This document shows positions 8,716-17,389 of a stretch of DNA of 64,000 bases, in pieces. The translations under genes and the position numbers were made by a program. The stretch is from the NCBI GenBank assembly GCA_024399495.1, contig JAKSNY010000002.1, positions 124,001 to 188,000 of the forward strand, in the 5' to 3' direction. Source of the stretch: Paludibacteraceae bacterium (GTDB lineage Bacteria > Bacteroidota > Bacteroidia > Bacteroidales > Paludibacteraceae). The notes beneath the pieces were generated by a model that searched no databases, had not been told where the DNA came from, and saw only the letters and a list, made by a program, of their open reading frames with translations. Numbering within the stretch: the first letter of the stretch is position 1; every line of letters starts with the position of its first letter.

Positions 8716-11163
8716 CTATTCCGTAAAATAGACTCTCTTGACCCGTTTTGAGACGCTGGTAAGGATTTCGTATGGGATAGTGCCTGTCTTGGCGGCAAGT
8801 TCTGATATGGTTAACTCATTGTTAAAGATTATGACTTCATCACCTTCTTTAACGCCCTCTATATCAGTTATATCTATCATGCATACATCCATACATATAT
8901 TGCCTATGAATGGGGCACGCTTGCCTTTTACAAGGGCGTAGCCGTTTCCACGTCCAAAGGCACGGTTCAGCCCATCGGCGTACCCTATAGGAATGGCGGC
9001 AATGCGTGACTTGCGGTTAAGTACGCCACGGCGGTTGTAGCCTACGGTCTCATCGGCTGGAATATCCTTTATTTGCAGGATTATGGTTTTAAGTGTGGCT
9101 ACATTCTGTATGTCAGACTTCTCATTAAGTCCCACTCCGTACAGTCCTATACCCATTCTTACCATCTCAAACTGATAATCACTTAATCTTTGTACTCCCG
9201 ATGTGTTAAGTATATGCCTGATTATGTTTGGGTTAAGATTTTGCTTTAAATAGTCTGTGGAGCGTGCGAATATATTTATTTGTGATATTGTAAATGTATC
9301 TTCGCAAGGGTCTTCGGCAGCGGCAAGGTGTGAGAATGCCGATACTGCCTTAACTCCTGTAGCCGCCTTTAGTTTCTCTACAAGCAGTGGCATATCGCTC
9401 TCAAGAAAGCCCAAACGGTGCATACCTGTATCTATCTTAATGTGTATAGGGTGGCTCTTTACACCCGATGAAGCGGTGTATTCAGCAAACTTGTCAAGCA
9501 TTCTGAAACTGTAAATCTCAGGTTCTAAGTTGTATTTTATCAGCAGGTCAAAAGTGCCTGGCTCAGGGTCCATTACAATAATGTTTGTGTTTATGCCTGC
9601 ATTCCTAAGCTCCACACCCTCATCTGCCACTGCCACACCAAAATAGTCACAGTGGTGGTGGCTTAGCGTTTGTGCAACCTGCAACGCTCCGCAACCGTAG
9701 GCATCTGCCTTAATCATTGCCATGGCTTTGGTATCGGGTTTTATATATGAGCGTAACTTCTTGAAATTGTGAACCAATGCAGTTAGATTAACCTCCATTA
9801 CCGTTTGGTGGCGTTTCTGCTCTAAATGTTTAGAAATCTGCTCAAATTGGAACTTGCGGGCACCTTTAATAAGTATTATTTCATTTGCAAAGGTTACATC
9901 GGCGTTAAGAAAATCATCTGTGGTGTCAAAAAACAGAGTCTCTTTAGGGAACAGGCCCTTATGCTTGGAAATCTCTGTACCTATGGCAATTATTCTGTTA
10001 ATGTGTTTCTGCTTAATCTGCGATGCCACATTGCTGTAAAGGGTATCTCCGTCCATATCGCTGCCAGCCACATCTGATATTATGGCACTCTTTTTCTCAA
10101 ATTTAAGTTTGGAGAAAGCGTCCATAAAGTTAAGAGCCTCGTTAAGTGAGCTTAAATCGTTGCTATAGGCATCATCAATAAGTTGACAGCCGTTTATACC
10201 TGTTTTTACCTCAAGCCTCATCTCTATAGGCTCCAAATTGTCAAGTTTAATGTTCTTACCTAAGTAGATACCGCATACAAGGCACTGTATGGCGTTCTGT
10301 AGCGATATATCATCAGTAAAGTTTACATTGCATTTACCCTCTGCACCTTTACACAGATATGTGAGGTGGGTTATACCATCAGATTTCTGCACTTTTGTAA
10401 TGTTAACGGTGGCAGAAGTGTCGTTAAATCCCCAACTTATTACGTTTATCAGCGGATTTATCTTTTTAATGGCATTGCAAACCTTTTTGCTGTTCTTACA
10501 AATCAGCACCTCTGACTCCTTGAAAAGCTGGAGTTTCTCATTTAGTTTCTCATCGTTAGAGGCAAAGCCTTCACTATGGGCTGCCCCGATATTGGTCAGT
10601 ATGCCTATGGTTGGCTTAATTACGGCTTGCAGATTACTCATTTCTCCTTTTTCTGATATTCCAGCCTCAAATATGCCAAGGGTGGTATAGTCTTCAAGTT
10701 CCCATACAGAGAGGGGAACGCCTATCTGGGAGTTGTAGCTTTTAGGGGAGCGTGTTATACGGAACGCATTGCCCAATGCGGCATACAGCCACTCCTTTAC
10801 TATGGTTTTTCCGTTGCTTCCTGTTATACCTATAACGGGAATATTGAATTTATCCCGATGAAATGCCGCTATCTTTTGCAGTGCCTTTACAGGGTTGCTC
10901 ACTATATAAAAGTTGGCATCTTTTAGTGCCTTGAACTCATCTGTAAAACTGCTTGTCACAAAATTCTTTACACCGGCGTTGTAGGCTTGGTTTACAAACT
11001 TATGTCCGTCAGCCGTTGGTGTGGTTATTGCAAAAAACAGAGTCTCGGCAGGGTAGAGAATTGTTCTGGTATCGGTGCTAAGATAAGATATTATTGCCTC
11101 AGGTGCTGATATTACAGCGTTGCAATCTAAAATTTCTTTAATTTTATTTGGTGCGTATATCAT
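8716..11163 (-). CDS. murF-alr: Fused MurF ligase / alanine racemase
   Basis: 815 residues. The first about 450 form MurF, which adds D-Ala-D-Ala to UDP-MurNAc-tripeptide: P-loop GITGSNGKTIVKEWL, then GIFEAGISEKGEM and the ligase core. From about 455 a complete alanine racemase follows: AMIKADAYGCGA with the PLP lysine, KIDTGMHRLGF, and VGYNRRGVLNRKSRIAAIP with the second-half active site. One chain thus makes D-alanine and uses its dimer product. This fusion is a known Bacteroidota arrangement. Cytoplasmic. A GTTGAAA array follows the start codon on the upstream side. Confidence 0.93.
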   Translation of the reverse strand: MIYAPNKIKEILDCNAVISAPEAIISYLSTDTRTILYPAETLFFAITTPTADGHKFVNQAYNAGVKNFVTSSFTDEFKALKDANFYIVSNPVKALQKIAAFHRDKFNIPVIGITGSNGKTIVKEWLYAALGNAFRITRSPKSYNSQIGVPLSVWELEDYTTLGIFEAGISEKGEMSNLQAVIKPTIGILTNIGAAHSEGFASNDEKLNEKLQLFKESEVLICKNSKKVCNAIKKINPLINVISWGFNDTSATVNITKVQKSDGITHLTYLCKGAEGKCNVNFTDDISLQNAIQCLVCGIYLGKNIKLDNLEPIEMRLEVKTGINGCQLIDDAYSNDLSSLNEALNFMDAFSKLKFEKKSAIISDVAGSDMDGDTLYSNVASQIKQKHINRIIAIGTEISKHKGLFPKETLFFDTTDDFLNADVTFANEIILIKGARKFQFEQISKHLEQKRHQTVMEVNLTALVHNFKKLRSYIKPDTKAMAMIKADAYGCGALQVAQTLSHHHCDYFGVAVADEGVELRNAGINTNIIVMDPEPGTFDLLIKYNLEPEIYSFRMLDKFAEYTASSGVKSHPIHIKIDTGMHRLGFLESDMPLLVEKLKAATGVKAVSAFSHLAAAEDPCEDTFTISQINIFARSTDYLKQNLNPNIIRHILNTSGVQRLSDYQFEMVRMGIGLYGVGLNEKSDIQNVATLKTIILQIKDIPADETVGYNRRGVLNRKSRIAAIPIGYADGLNRAFGRGNGYALVKGKRAPFIGNICMDVCMIDITDIEGVKEGDEVIIFNNELTISELAAKTGTIPYEILTSVSKRVKRVYFTE

Positions 11164-11167
11164 AATA

Positions 11168-11200
11168 GTTGAAAGTTGAAAGTTGAAAGTTGAAAGTTGA
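11168..11200. repeat. GTTGAAA heptad array
   Basis: Nearly five perfect GTTGAAA units lie just upstream of the murF-alr start. Positions 11201-11297 beyond it hold no gene. Confidence 0.85.
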
Positions 11201-11297
11201 CTGTTACTAGGAACGAGAGCAGAATTAAGTTTACTTAAGTTATGCCGAGTGACGAAGTAACATGGTTAAAACTTGTTTTAACAAAGTTAAGTATTCT

Positions 11298-11993
11298 TCA
11301 TTTTTTGTCCCTGAATTTCTCTGCCATAAGTTCTTCAAACGGTAGCCCTGTGAGTTTTGTCATTTTTTTGAACAAATACCATAGGGCTATTACCATAACT
11401 ATGGTTGATGGCAATGCTATTACAGGGTAACTAAGTGCGGTAAGTTTGCCAAGTTCCTGATTAAAAGCCTCTGTGCCGGCAGGGCTTGTTACAATAATTT
11501 TAGTTAGCGTAAAATTAAGTATTGCCGATAGCAGGAACGACGCACCCACCATATAGGTGGAGTTACGCAAAATCCTTTCAAATTCAGGCTCGCAATTTTT
11601 CTCTTTTAGAATGGAATCTATTTTATCTACATCCATTAACTCTTTGTTATAGAATAGTTTTTTAATAAGCGGGTAGGGTGTCTTTAGTGAAATAACTATG
11701 GCGGCTCCTATAAGTAGTGGTACTGCCGCCTCCTTATAGGCAAGCCACTCTGTAGGTAACTCCAATACCCCGATAATGCCTGTGCAGAATATGCTCACCA
11801 AACCTACGATGGCAATAAAGCCAACTTTCTTTTGTACTATAAGCTCATATAGACTCTGACAGATAGGGAATGCAAGTGCTATTAGAAAACCTGGTAACAC
11901 TCCAAGGTGTGCCTCGTCAGAGAATTTGGAGAGTATTATAGCAGGGATTACGATGCTTACAAGAATGCTTAGTATTGGGTTTGATTTGTTCAT
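11298..11993 (-). CDS. Multi-pass membrane protein, VC0807-like
   Basis: 231 residues with about five or six hydrophobic helices: SILVSIVIPAIILSKF, LPGFLIALAFPICQSLYELI, VGFIAIVGLVSIFCTGIIGV, AAVPLLIGAAIVISL, STYMVGASFLLSAILNFTL and ALPSTIVMVIALWYLF. The overall plan resembles the VC0807 family of inner-membrane proteins, for which no biochemical role is established. It sits between murF-alr and the GSCFA gene on the same strand, with repeat arrays on both sides. The family call is from pattern memory only. Confidence 0.55.
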   Translation of the reverse strand: MNKSNPILSILVSIVIPAIILSKFSDEAHLGVLPGFLIALAFPICQSLYELIVQKKVGFIAIVGLVSIFCTGIIGVLELPTEWLAYKEAAVPLLIGAAIVISLKTPYPLIKKLFYNKELMDVDKIDSILKEKNCEPEFERILRNSTYMVGASFLLSAILNFTLTKIIVTSPAGTEAFNQELGKLTALSYPVIALPSTIVMVIALWYLFKKMTKLTGLPFEELMAEKFRDKK

Positions 11994-11994
11994 A

Positions 11995-12096
11995 ATTGAT
12001 AATTGAAAATTGAAAATTGAAAGTTGAAAGTTAATGGTTATTCGGTGATTCGGTGATGCGATTTGTTTTCGTCATATCGAACGTAGTGAGATATCT
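11995..12096. repeat. Composite repeat: ATTGAAA array, TTCGGTGA pair, GAGAT/ATGACG palindrome
   Basis: Five heptads of the (A/G)TTGAAA type (11995-12033) are followed by two TTCGGTGA octamers (12040-12057) and then CGTCATATCGAA...GAGATATCT (12070-12096), the same palindrome class as at 3871 and 4754. A further inverted TTTCAACT copy follows inside the GSCFA gene. Confidence 0.8.
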
Positions 12097-12099
12097 TTT

Positions 12100-12954
12100 T
12101 TAACTTTCAACTAAATTATGGGATTTGTGGCTTTCTGATTTTCTAATTTCATCAAATTCTTTGCATTTAAGTTTTGTTTCTTCTGTAAAATATGTGTCAG
12201 CAAACTTTTCCCATATATAGTCTATGGCTACAGTTGATGGGTGAATCATATCTGCGGCATAAAAACGGTAGTCACGAAGCTCGTCATCCATAATCTCGTA
12301 ACTTGGAAAATAAGAGCAGTTTGCATTCTGTGAGCAGATTCTGTCTATGGCAATAAGCAGGGCGGCTTTGCTAAGTTTACTTTGGTGGTAGCCGTCTTTG
12401 CGATACCTGATTGGACTAACCGTAAATATGAATTGTTTATTTGGGAATTGTTTTACAAAATCAGTGTAATTGTCAGTAATCCAATCTATTGACAGATTCT
12501 CTCTAATAAACTCCTTTTGGTCTGTATGATGGCAGTTTGCAACCACCATTCCGCTACTCTTTAATCTGTATATGCCTGTGGTTCCAAAGGTGATGATAAT
12601 GTAATCCGCCTCATTAAAAAAACTGTTCCCTGTGCAGACCGCATCGTTCATTTTTTTAACCGCTTCCGCTTTATCCGTATCAGAGTATTTGCTGTGAAAG
12701 TCATAGTGGCTGAACAGGTGCCTATCGGGTATTAAGTCTGTTTCTGACACTAATGTGCGGTTTTTCAGTATATTAAGGCATTTAAGCACCGATGCAGGGT
12801 TATATATCGCTCCAAACGGATGGCAAACATCAAAACCATAATAGACAGCCTTGTCTGATATGTTCTGTGCAAAACAAGAGCCTAAGAACAAACATTTGCT
12901 GTTATGGTCTATCCTTAGGTCTGACTCTGTCTTTACTACAGTGCTTAAAATCAT
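12100..12954 (-). CDS. GSCFA domain protein
   Basis: 284 residues from the ATG at 12954; the longer reading from 13005 adds residues with no family match. The name-giving motif is present: [20 protein letters not shown], followed by [15 protein letters not shown]. The domain is an SGNH-hydrolase relative: TFGTTGIYR in the middle, FTVSPIRY, and [16 protein letters not shown] with the late D/H pair. GSCFA proteins are probably esterases or acyltransferases of unknown substrate. The last residues (NLVES) and the stop codon are encoded by GTTGAAAGTTAA, a heptad-repeat copy, so the C-terminus seems to have been replaced by repeat sequence. Confidence 0.85.
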   Translation of the reverse strand: MILSTVVKTESDLRIDHNSKCLFLGSCFAQNISDKAVYYGFDVCHPFGAIYNPASVLKCLNILKNRTLVSETDLIPDRHLFSHYDFHSKYSDTDKAEAVKKMNDAVCTGNSFFNEADYIIITFGTTGIYRLKSSGMVVANCHHTDQKEFIRENLSIDWITDNYTDFVKQFPNKQFIFTVSPIRYRKDGYHQSKLSKAALLIAIDRICSQNANCSYFPSYEIMDDELRDYRFYAADMIHPSTVAIDYIWEKFADTYFTEETKLKCKEFDEIRKSESHKSHNLVES

Positions 12955-13004
12955 TACCTGGTCAGTGTTGTTTGTGGTGTTGATATCTATTGTTAAATAT
13001 TGCA

Positions 13005-13044
13005 CAAATATACAATTATTTATCGGTATATTTTACTATATTTG
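13005..13044. promoter_or_regulatory. Divergent -7 boxes between GSCFA gene and dxs
   Basis: TATATTTG on the plus strand at 13037-13044 serves dxs (leader about 25 nt). TATATTTG on the minus strand at 13005-13012 serves the GSCFA gene. Neither has a perfect TTTG at the -33 position. Confidence 0.5.
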
Positions 13045-13075
13045 CACAATTTTATCAACTATATGTTACCCGATA

Positions 13076-14968
13076 ATGGAGAAAACGTACCCATTGCTTA
13101 ATTCTGTTGATTTTCCTGCCGATTTACGGAAGTTGGAAAAATCTCAGTTGCCACGATTCTGTGATGAGTTGCGGGGCTTTATAATTGATGAACTTTCTAC
13201 AAATCCGGGGCATTTGGCATCGAGTCTTGGAGTGGTGGAACTTACTGTGGCTCTGCATTATGTGTTTAATACACCCGATGATAAGGTAGTGTGGGACGTT
13301 GGTCATCAGGCGTATGCACATAAGATACTTACGGGGCGTAGGGCAGTGTTCTGCACTAACCGTAAATTCCATGGCATAAGCGGATTCCCTAACCCTAAGG
13401 AGAGTGAGTATGACGCTTTTGTATCGGGTCACGCCTCCAATTCCATATCTGCCGCACTTGGCATTTCTGTGGCTCATCAGATGGAGCATAACGACGGTAA
13501 GGTGATTGCAGTAATAGGTGACGGAGCTCTTACAGGCGGTCTTGCATTTGAGGGGCTTAACAATGTTTGTGTAAATCCTAATAATCTGCTCATTATACTT
13601 AATGATAACAACATGTCTATAGATATGCCTGTTGGCGGTATGAGCAGATACCTTACAGAAATAACCACTTCCAAGTTCTATAATAACATAAGATTCAAGA
13701 CCTACCACTTGCTAAAGCAGATTGGCTTGATGAATGACAATAAAAGGAACAGATTGGTGCGAATGGGCAACTCTATTAAGAATGTGGCATCGGGTTCGCA
13801 TAATATCTTTGAGGGTTTGAATATAAGATACTTCGGGCAGGTTAACGGACACGATGTAAGCCAACTTGTAAAGGTTCTTAATGATATCAAGGATTTTGAG
13901 GGTCCTAAGGTTCTACATATAAAGACCATAAAAGGTAAGGGTTACGGACCTGCGGAGCATGATGCCACCGTATGGCATGCTCCAGGCTTGTTTGTAAGGG
14001 AGACAGGTGAGCGCATTAAGTCTGACAAATCAGGCATAGCCAGGTATCAGGATGTGTTTGGACACACTCTTGTAGAGTTGGCGGAGAGTAATGAGAAGAT
14101 TATAGGTATTACGCCTGCCATGCCTACAGGCTGCTCTATGAACATAATGATGGAGAAAATGCCACATCGGGTATTTGATGTGGGAATAGCGGAGGGGCAT
14201 GCCGTTACATTCTCTGCCGGGCTTGCTAAAGAGGGAATGATGCCTTTCTGCAATATCTATTCATCTTTTATGCAACGTGCATACGATAATATAATCCACG
14301 ATGTGGCGTTACAGAACCTTAATATGGTGCTGTGTCTTGACCGTGCCGGACTTGTGGGGCAGGACGGCCCTACACACCATGGAGCATTTGATATTGCATA
14401 TTTAAGACCCATTCCAAATCTTATAATTTCATCTCCAATAAATGAGATAGAGTTGCGTAATCTTATGTACACAGCCCAGTTACCTGATAAGGGTTCTTTT
14501 GTAATAAGATACCCAAGAGGTAAGGGCATAGGAGTTGATTGGAAGAACGCTCCGCTTGTGGAGATACCTGTGGGCAAGGGCGAGTGCCTCAAAGAGGGCG
14601 GTAAAATAGCGGTGCTTACGTTCGGACCTGTGGGTAATGCCGCCAAAAAAGCCATAGATTCCCTGTCAGAGCCGGAAAAAGCGAAGGTGGGACTGTATAA
14701 CATGCGTTTTGTAAAGCCATTGGACGGAGGGCTTCTTAAAGAGATTGCGGCAAAATACAAAACAGTCATTACAATAGAGGACGGAGTGCTTAACGGTGGT
14801 TTTGGCAGTGCTGTACTGGAGTTTTTTGCCGATAATAATTTGGCAGTGAAAGTTAAAAGATTAGGGCTTCCTGACTCATTTGTGGAGCATGGTTTGCCAG
14901 ACCAACTGTATGGTCTTGTAGGTATAGATACAGAGGGCATATTAAAGGTTATTAAAGAGTTTATTTGA
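13076..14968 (+). CDS. dxs: 1-deoxy-D-xylulose-5-phosphate synthase
   Basis: 630 residues from the ATG at 13076, the start that matches the family ([20 protein letters not shown]). It condenses pyruvate and glyceraldehyde 3-phosphate, the first step of the MEP isoprenoid pathway and also a source for thiamine and pyridoxal. The TPP/Mg motif is [19 protein letters not shown]; the catalytic histidine region is [13 protein letters not shown]; the transketolase central domain shows [14 protein letters not shown]. The stop overlaps the next start (TGATG), so it is translationally coupled to the merR-like gene. Confidence 0.96.
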   Translation: MEKTYPLLNSVDFPADLRKLEKSQLPRFCDELRGFIIDELSTNPGHLASSLGVVELTVALHYVFNTPDDKVVWDVGHQAYAHKILTGRRAVFCTNRKFHGISGFPNPKESEYDAFVSGHASNSISAALGISVAHQMEHNDGKVIAVIGDGALTGGLAFEGLNNVCVNPNNLLIILNDNNMSIDMPVGGMSRYLTEITTSKFYNNIRFKTYHLLKQIGLMNDNKRNRLVRMGNSIKNVASGSHNIFEGLNIRYFGQVNGHDVSQLVKVLNDIKDFEGPKVLHIKTIKGKGYGPAEHDATVWHAPGLFVRETGERIKSDKSGIARYQDVFGHTLVELAESNEKIIGITPAMPTGCSMNIMMEKMPHRVFDVGIAEGHAVTFSAGLAKEGMMPFCNIYSSFMQRAYDNIIHDVALQNLNMVLCLDRAGLVGQDGPTHHGAFDIAYLRPIPNLIISSPINEIELRNLMYTAQLPDKGSFVIRYPRGKGIGVDWKNAPLVEIPVGKGECLKEGGKIAVLTFGPVGNAAKKAIDSLSEPEKAKVGLYNMRFVKPLDGGLLKEIAAKYKTVITIEDGVLNGGFGSAVLEFFADNNLAVKVKRLGLPDSFVEHGLPDQLYGLVGIDTEGILKVIKEFI

Positions 14969-15318
14969 TGTTTGGCTCCGATAAATTATATTACTCTATA
15001 GGCGAGGTTTCCAAAATGCTGGACGTTAATGCGTCACAACTGCGTTTTTGGGAGCATGAGTTTCCTAATATAAAACCAAAAGTAAATACAAGAGGCCATA
15101 GAATATATACGGTTGATGATATTCAGCAGTTGCGTATAGTGCAATATCTGCTTAAAGAGAAGCGAATGACCATAGAGGGGGCAAAATTGCATTTGAAAGA
15201 TAAAAAACACACTTATCTTGAGAATATATCGGGAATTAATGTGGTTGATGAACTGCTTAAAATTAAGAATCAGATAGCGGAAATACGCAAGGAACTTAAT
15301 CTGTTTGCAGATGAATGA
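14968..15318 (+). CDS. MerR-family transcriptional regulator
   Basis: 116 residues. The N-terminal winged helix-turn-helix is typical: YYSIGEVSKMLDVNASQLRFWEHEF, followed by HRIYTVDDIQQLRIVQYLLKEK. The C-terminal part is a short coiled coil (VDELLKIKNQIAEIRKELN), so no metal or drug sensor domain is present. Coupled to dxs and overlapping nnrD, it belongs to one transcript. The target is unknown. Confidence 0.88.
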   Translation: MFGSDKLYYSIGEVSKMLDVNASQLRFWEHEFPNIKPKVNTRGHRIYTVDDIQQLRIVQYLLKEKRMTIEGAKLHLKDKKHTYLENISGINVVDELLKIKNQIAEIRKELNLFADE

Positions 15319-16141
15319 GATAACATTTGATATTGCAAAATCACTATACAGACCCCGCCCCAGTGATGCTCATAAAGGTACATTCGGACGGGCGTTATTG
15401 TATGCAGGCAGTAAAGGCATGATGGGTGCGGCTGTGCTTAGTACGGAGGCTTGCTTAAGAAGTGGAGTGGGGCTTTGCTATCTGCTTGGTCCTGAGTGCG
15501 GAATGGATATTATGCAAATTGCCGTACCAGAGGCTATATATAAGACAGAAGTTCCTGACCCTAACCTGTATAGTGCCGTAGGTTGCGGTCCGGGATTGGG
15601 GAAAAATGAGGAAACCAGGCATTATCTACGTTTCCTGTTAAAACATACGCTTGTGCCGCTACTGTTGGATGCCGATGCCCTTAATATAATATCTGAGCAG
15701 AAATGGCAGTCTCTTATTCCTGAAGGTGCAGTACTGACGCCTCACCCTATGGAGTTTACCCGATTGACAGGCAAGACAGGCACTAGGGCTGAAATGATAA
15801 ATGAGGCTTGCCGTTTTGCTGTGGAACATAAGGTTGTTATTGTATTAAAAGGAGCGGGAACTGCTGTAATAGACACAGATGGCACCGTATTTATAAACAC
15901 AACCGGCAATAGCGGAATGGCTACAGCCGGTAGTGGAGATGTTTTATCGGGTATTATTACGGGGCTTCTTGCACAAGGATACAAACCCTACGATGCTGCT
16001 ATGTTTGGTGTCTTTTTACATGGGCTTGCCGGGGATATGGCTTCTAAAAATATGTGTGAAGAATCCGTCTTAGCACGTGATATTGCCGCAAATATAGGTG
16101 AGGCATACAAATCAATCAAACATTTTCCCGTTGTTGTTTGA
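15311..16141 (+). CDS. nnrD: ADP-dependent NAD(P)H-hydrate dehydratase
   Basis: 276 residues from the ATG at 15311, which overlaps the end of the merR-like gene by 8 bp. A ribokinase-like fold repairs hydrated NAD(P)H using ADP. Motifs: YAGSKGMMGAAVLSTEACLRSG near the start in the family pattern, LLLDADALNI, VLTPHPMEFTRLTG, and NTTGNSGMATAGSGDVLSGI with the ADP-binding glycines. The epimerase domain usually fused to it in E. coli is absent, so the epimerase must be encoded elsewhere. The 3' end overlaps the convergent M23 gene by 30 bp. Confidence 0.93.
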   Translation: MNEITFDIAKSLYRPRPSDAHKGTFGRALLYAGSKGMMGAAVLSTEACLRSGVGLCYLLGPECGMDIMQIAVPEAIYKTEVPDPNLYSAVGCGPGLGKNEETRHYLRFLLKHTLVPLLLDADALNIISEQKWQSLIPEGAVLTPHPMEFTRLTGKTGTRAEMINEACRFAVEHKVVIVLKGAGTAVIDTDGTVFINTTGNSGMATAGSGDVLSGIITGLLAQGYKPYDAAMFGVFLHGLAGDMASKNMCEESVLARDIAANIGEAYKSIKHFPVVV

Positions 16142-17092
16142 TATCACAATCATATCGTCATACTGTTCAGGCGATAAATCCAAATAATAGTAATTTAACG
16201 GATTTTGAACTTTGCCATTTGCATATACCTCATAATGAAGGTGAGGACCTGTGGATTTTCCTGTATTGCCCACAAAAGCGATGACATCGCCACGGTTTAC
16301 CACACTGCCACGCCTTAAACCTTTCTTAAATTTGCTTATGTGACCGTAAAGCGTCTTATAATCGTAGCCATGGTCTATTATAATGCAGTTTCCATAGCCT
16401 TGTTTCCAACCTATATAATTTATTTTTCCTGCACCTGTGGCATAAATTTCTGTGCCTACAGGAGCGGAGAAATCCATTCCCTTATGAAATCTTAAGGTTC
16501 TGTAAATAGGGTCAATTCTCATTCCGTAACCCGATGCGGTGCGTTTCAAATCCTTGTTCTTTACAGGCTGAATGGCAGGGATATGCTGCAATCGTTCCTC
16601 GTTCTCACCTGCAAGCCTTACAAGTTCATCAAAAGAATTGCTCTGTACATACAACATTCTGTTAAGAATATCCATCTTTTTTGTAGTCTCCTTAACTATA
16701 GACGAGGTTCTCATATCCTTCCATTTATCGTATCGGGCAGTGAAGTCATAATTACCTGTTCTTAAAGAAGTTGGAATTGAATCCGCATCAAGTATCACTC
16801 TGTAGAAATTATCGTCACGCTCCTTTATGATGCCCATTATCTCAATGGCATTGTCAAGTTGCAACGAAAGCAGTTTGTATTGAGTGCTTATTTTATTGTT
16901 CTCGTTTATAAGGTCTTTTTCAGCCTGCGACTTAATAGTTGAAATAAATATAAAGAAGAACCCGATACCTAATATTACACTAAGCCCAAGCACACCTAAT
17001 GTACGCTTAAAATAGTATAGCCAATTCCGCTCCACCTTTTCGTATTTGAGCGTATGACGGTTAAAACGGTAGTGTGTCCTATCTGTTTTCAC
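16112..17092 (-). CDS. Membrane-anchored M23 metallopeptidase
   Basis: 326 residues. A single transmembrane helix (GVLGLSVILGIGFFFIFIST, about 33-52) follows a basic cytoplasmic tail. A coiled-coil periplasmic stretch (about 55-160) leads to the M23 LytM domain at about 190-300: HKGMDFSAPVGTEIYATG with the first zinc ligands, GNCIIIDHGYDY, and PHLHYEVYANG with the last pair. All zinc ligands are present, so it should be an active cell-wall endopeptidase. The minus-strand box TAAATTTG (17097-17104) ends only 4 nt before the ATG. Confidence 0.9.
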   Translation of the reverse strand: MKTDRTHYRFNRHTLKYEKVERNWLYYFKRTLGVLGLSVILGIGFFFIFISTIKSQAEKDLINENNKISTQYKLLSLQLDNAIEIMGIIKERDDNFYRVILDADSIPTSLRTGNYDFTARYDKWKDMRTSSIVKETTKKMDILNRMLYVQSNSFDELVRLAGENEERLQHIPAIQPVKNKDLKRTASGYGMRIDPIYRTLRFHKGMDFSAPVGTEIYATGAGKINYIGWKQGYGNCIIIDHGYDYKTLYGHISKFKKGLRRGSVVNRGDVIAFVGNTGKSTGPHLHYEVYANGKVQNPLNYYYLDLSPEQYDDMIVISNNNGKMFD

Positions 17093-17096
17093 ACTG

Positions 17097-17104
17097 CAAA
17101 TTTA
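17097..17104 (-). promoter_or_regulatory. -7 box of the M23 gene
   Basis: TAAATTTG on the minus strand, only 4 nt before the ATG. The 18-bp stretch ACTGCAAATTTAATAAAA around it recurs upstream of the FG-GAP gene (36342-36359). The place where a -33 box should lie falls inside the left inverted repeat of the next element. Confidence 0.5.
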
Positions 17105-17115
17105 ATAAAAATGCT

Positions 17116-17333
17116 TTAAGGTGGGTTCTATTTATTAGTTTTTTATGATTTTTTTTGTTTTTAAGATAAACTTGGTTAGTTTTTTTATTGTTCCGGTCTG
17201 TTTTGGCTTTGTTTTTGTATATTACTTATATTCATTCGGTTACATAGCCCGCTATGCTCCCTCATTCATATCAGTAATCTTCTAAAAACAAACCTTAAAC
17301 CAGCCTCGGACTAATAAATAGAACCCACCTTAA
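17116..17333. repeat. 218-bp element with perfect 24-bp terminal inverted repeats
   Basis: The left arm 17116-17139 and right arm 17310-17333 are exact inverse complements (core GGTGGGTTCTATTTATTAG). The interior has no ORF and is unusually T-rich on the left half. It fills the gap between two divergent genes, just upstream of the alaS promoter. It could be a MITE-like element or a pair of regulatory arms. Confidence 0.7.
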
Positions 17334-17334
17334 T

Positions 17335-17365
17335 TTTGAAAATATTTTAAAAATGAGTAACTTTG
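17335..17365 (+). promoter_or_regulatory. alaS promoter
   Basis: TTTG at 17335-17338, 19-bp spacer, TAACTTTG at 17358-17365. The ATG follows 24 nt later. The promoter touches the right arm of the inverted-repeat element. Confidence 0.75.
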
Positions 17366-17389
17366 CACACCTAATATAAAAAAGCAGAA

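Noticed and set aside
14257-14940. Long open frame on the minus strand opposite dxs
   Set aside because: It is antisense to a complete, well-conserved dxs and has no family-like features.
17116-17333. Bidirectional terminator
   Set aside because: The flanking genes are divergent, so a terminator between them makes no sense, and the arms are 170 bp apart.
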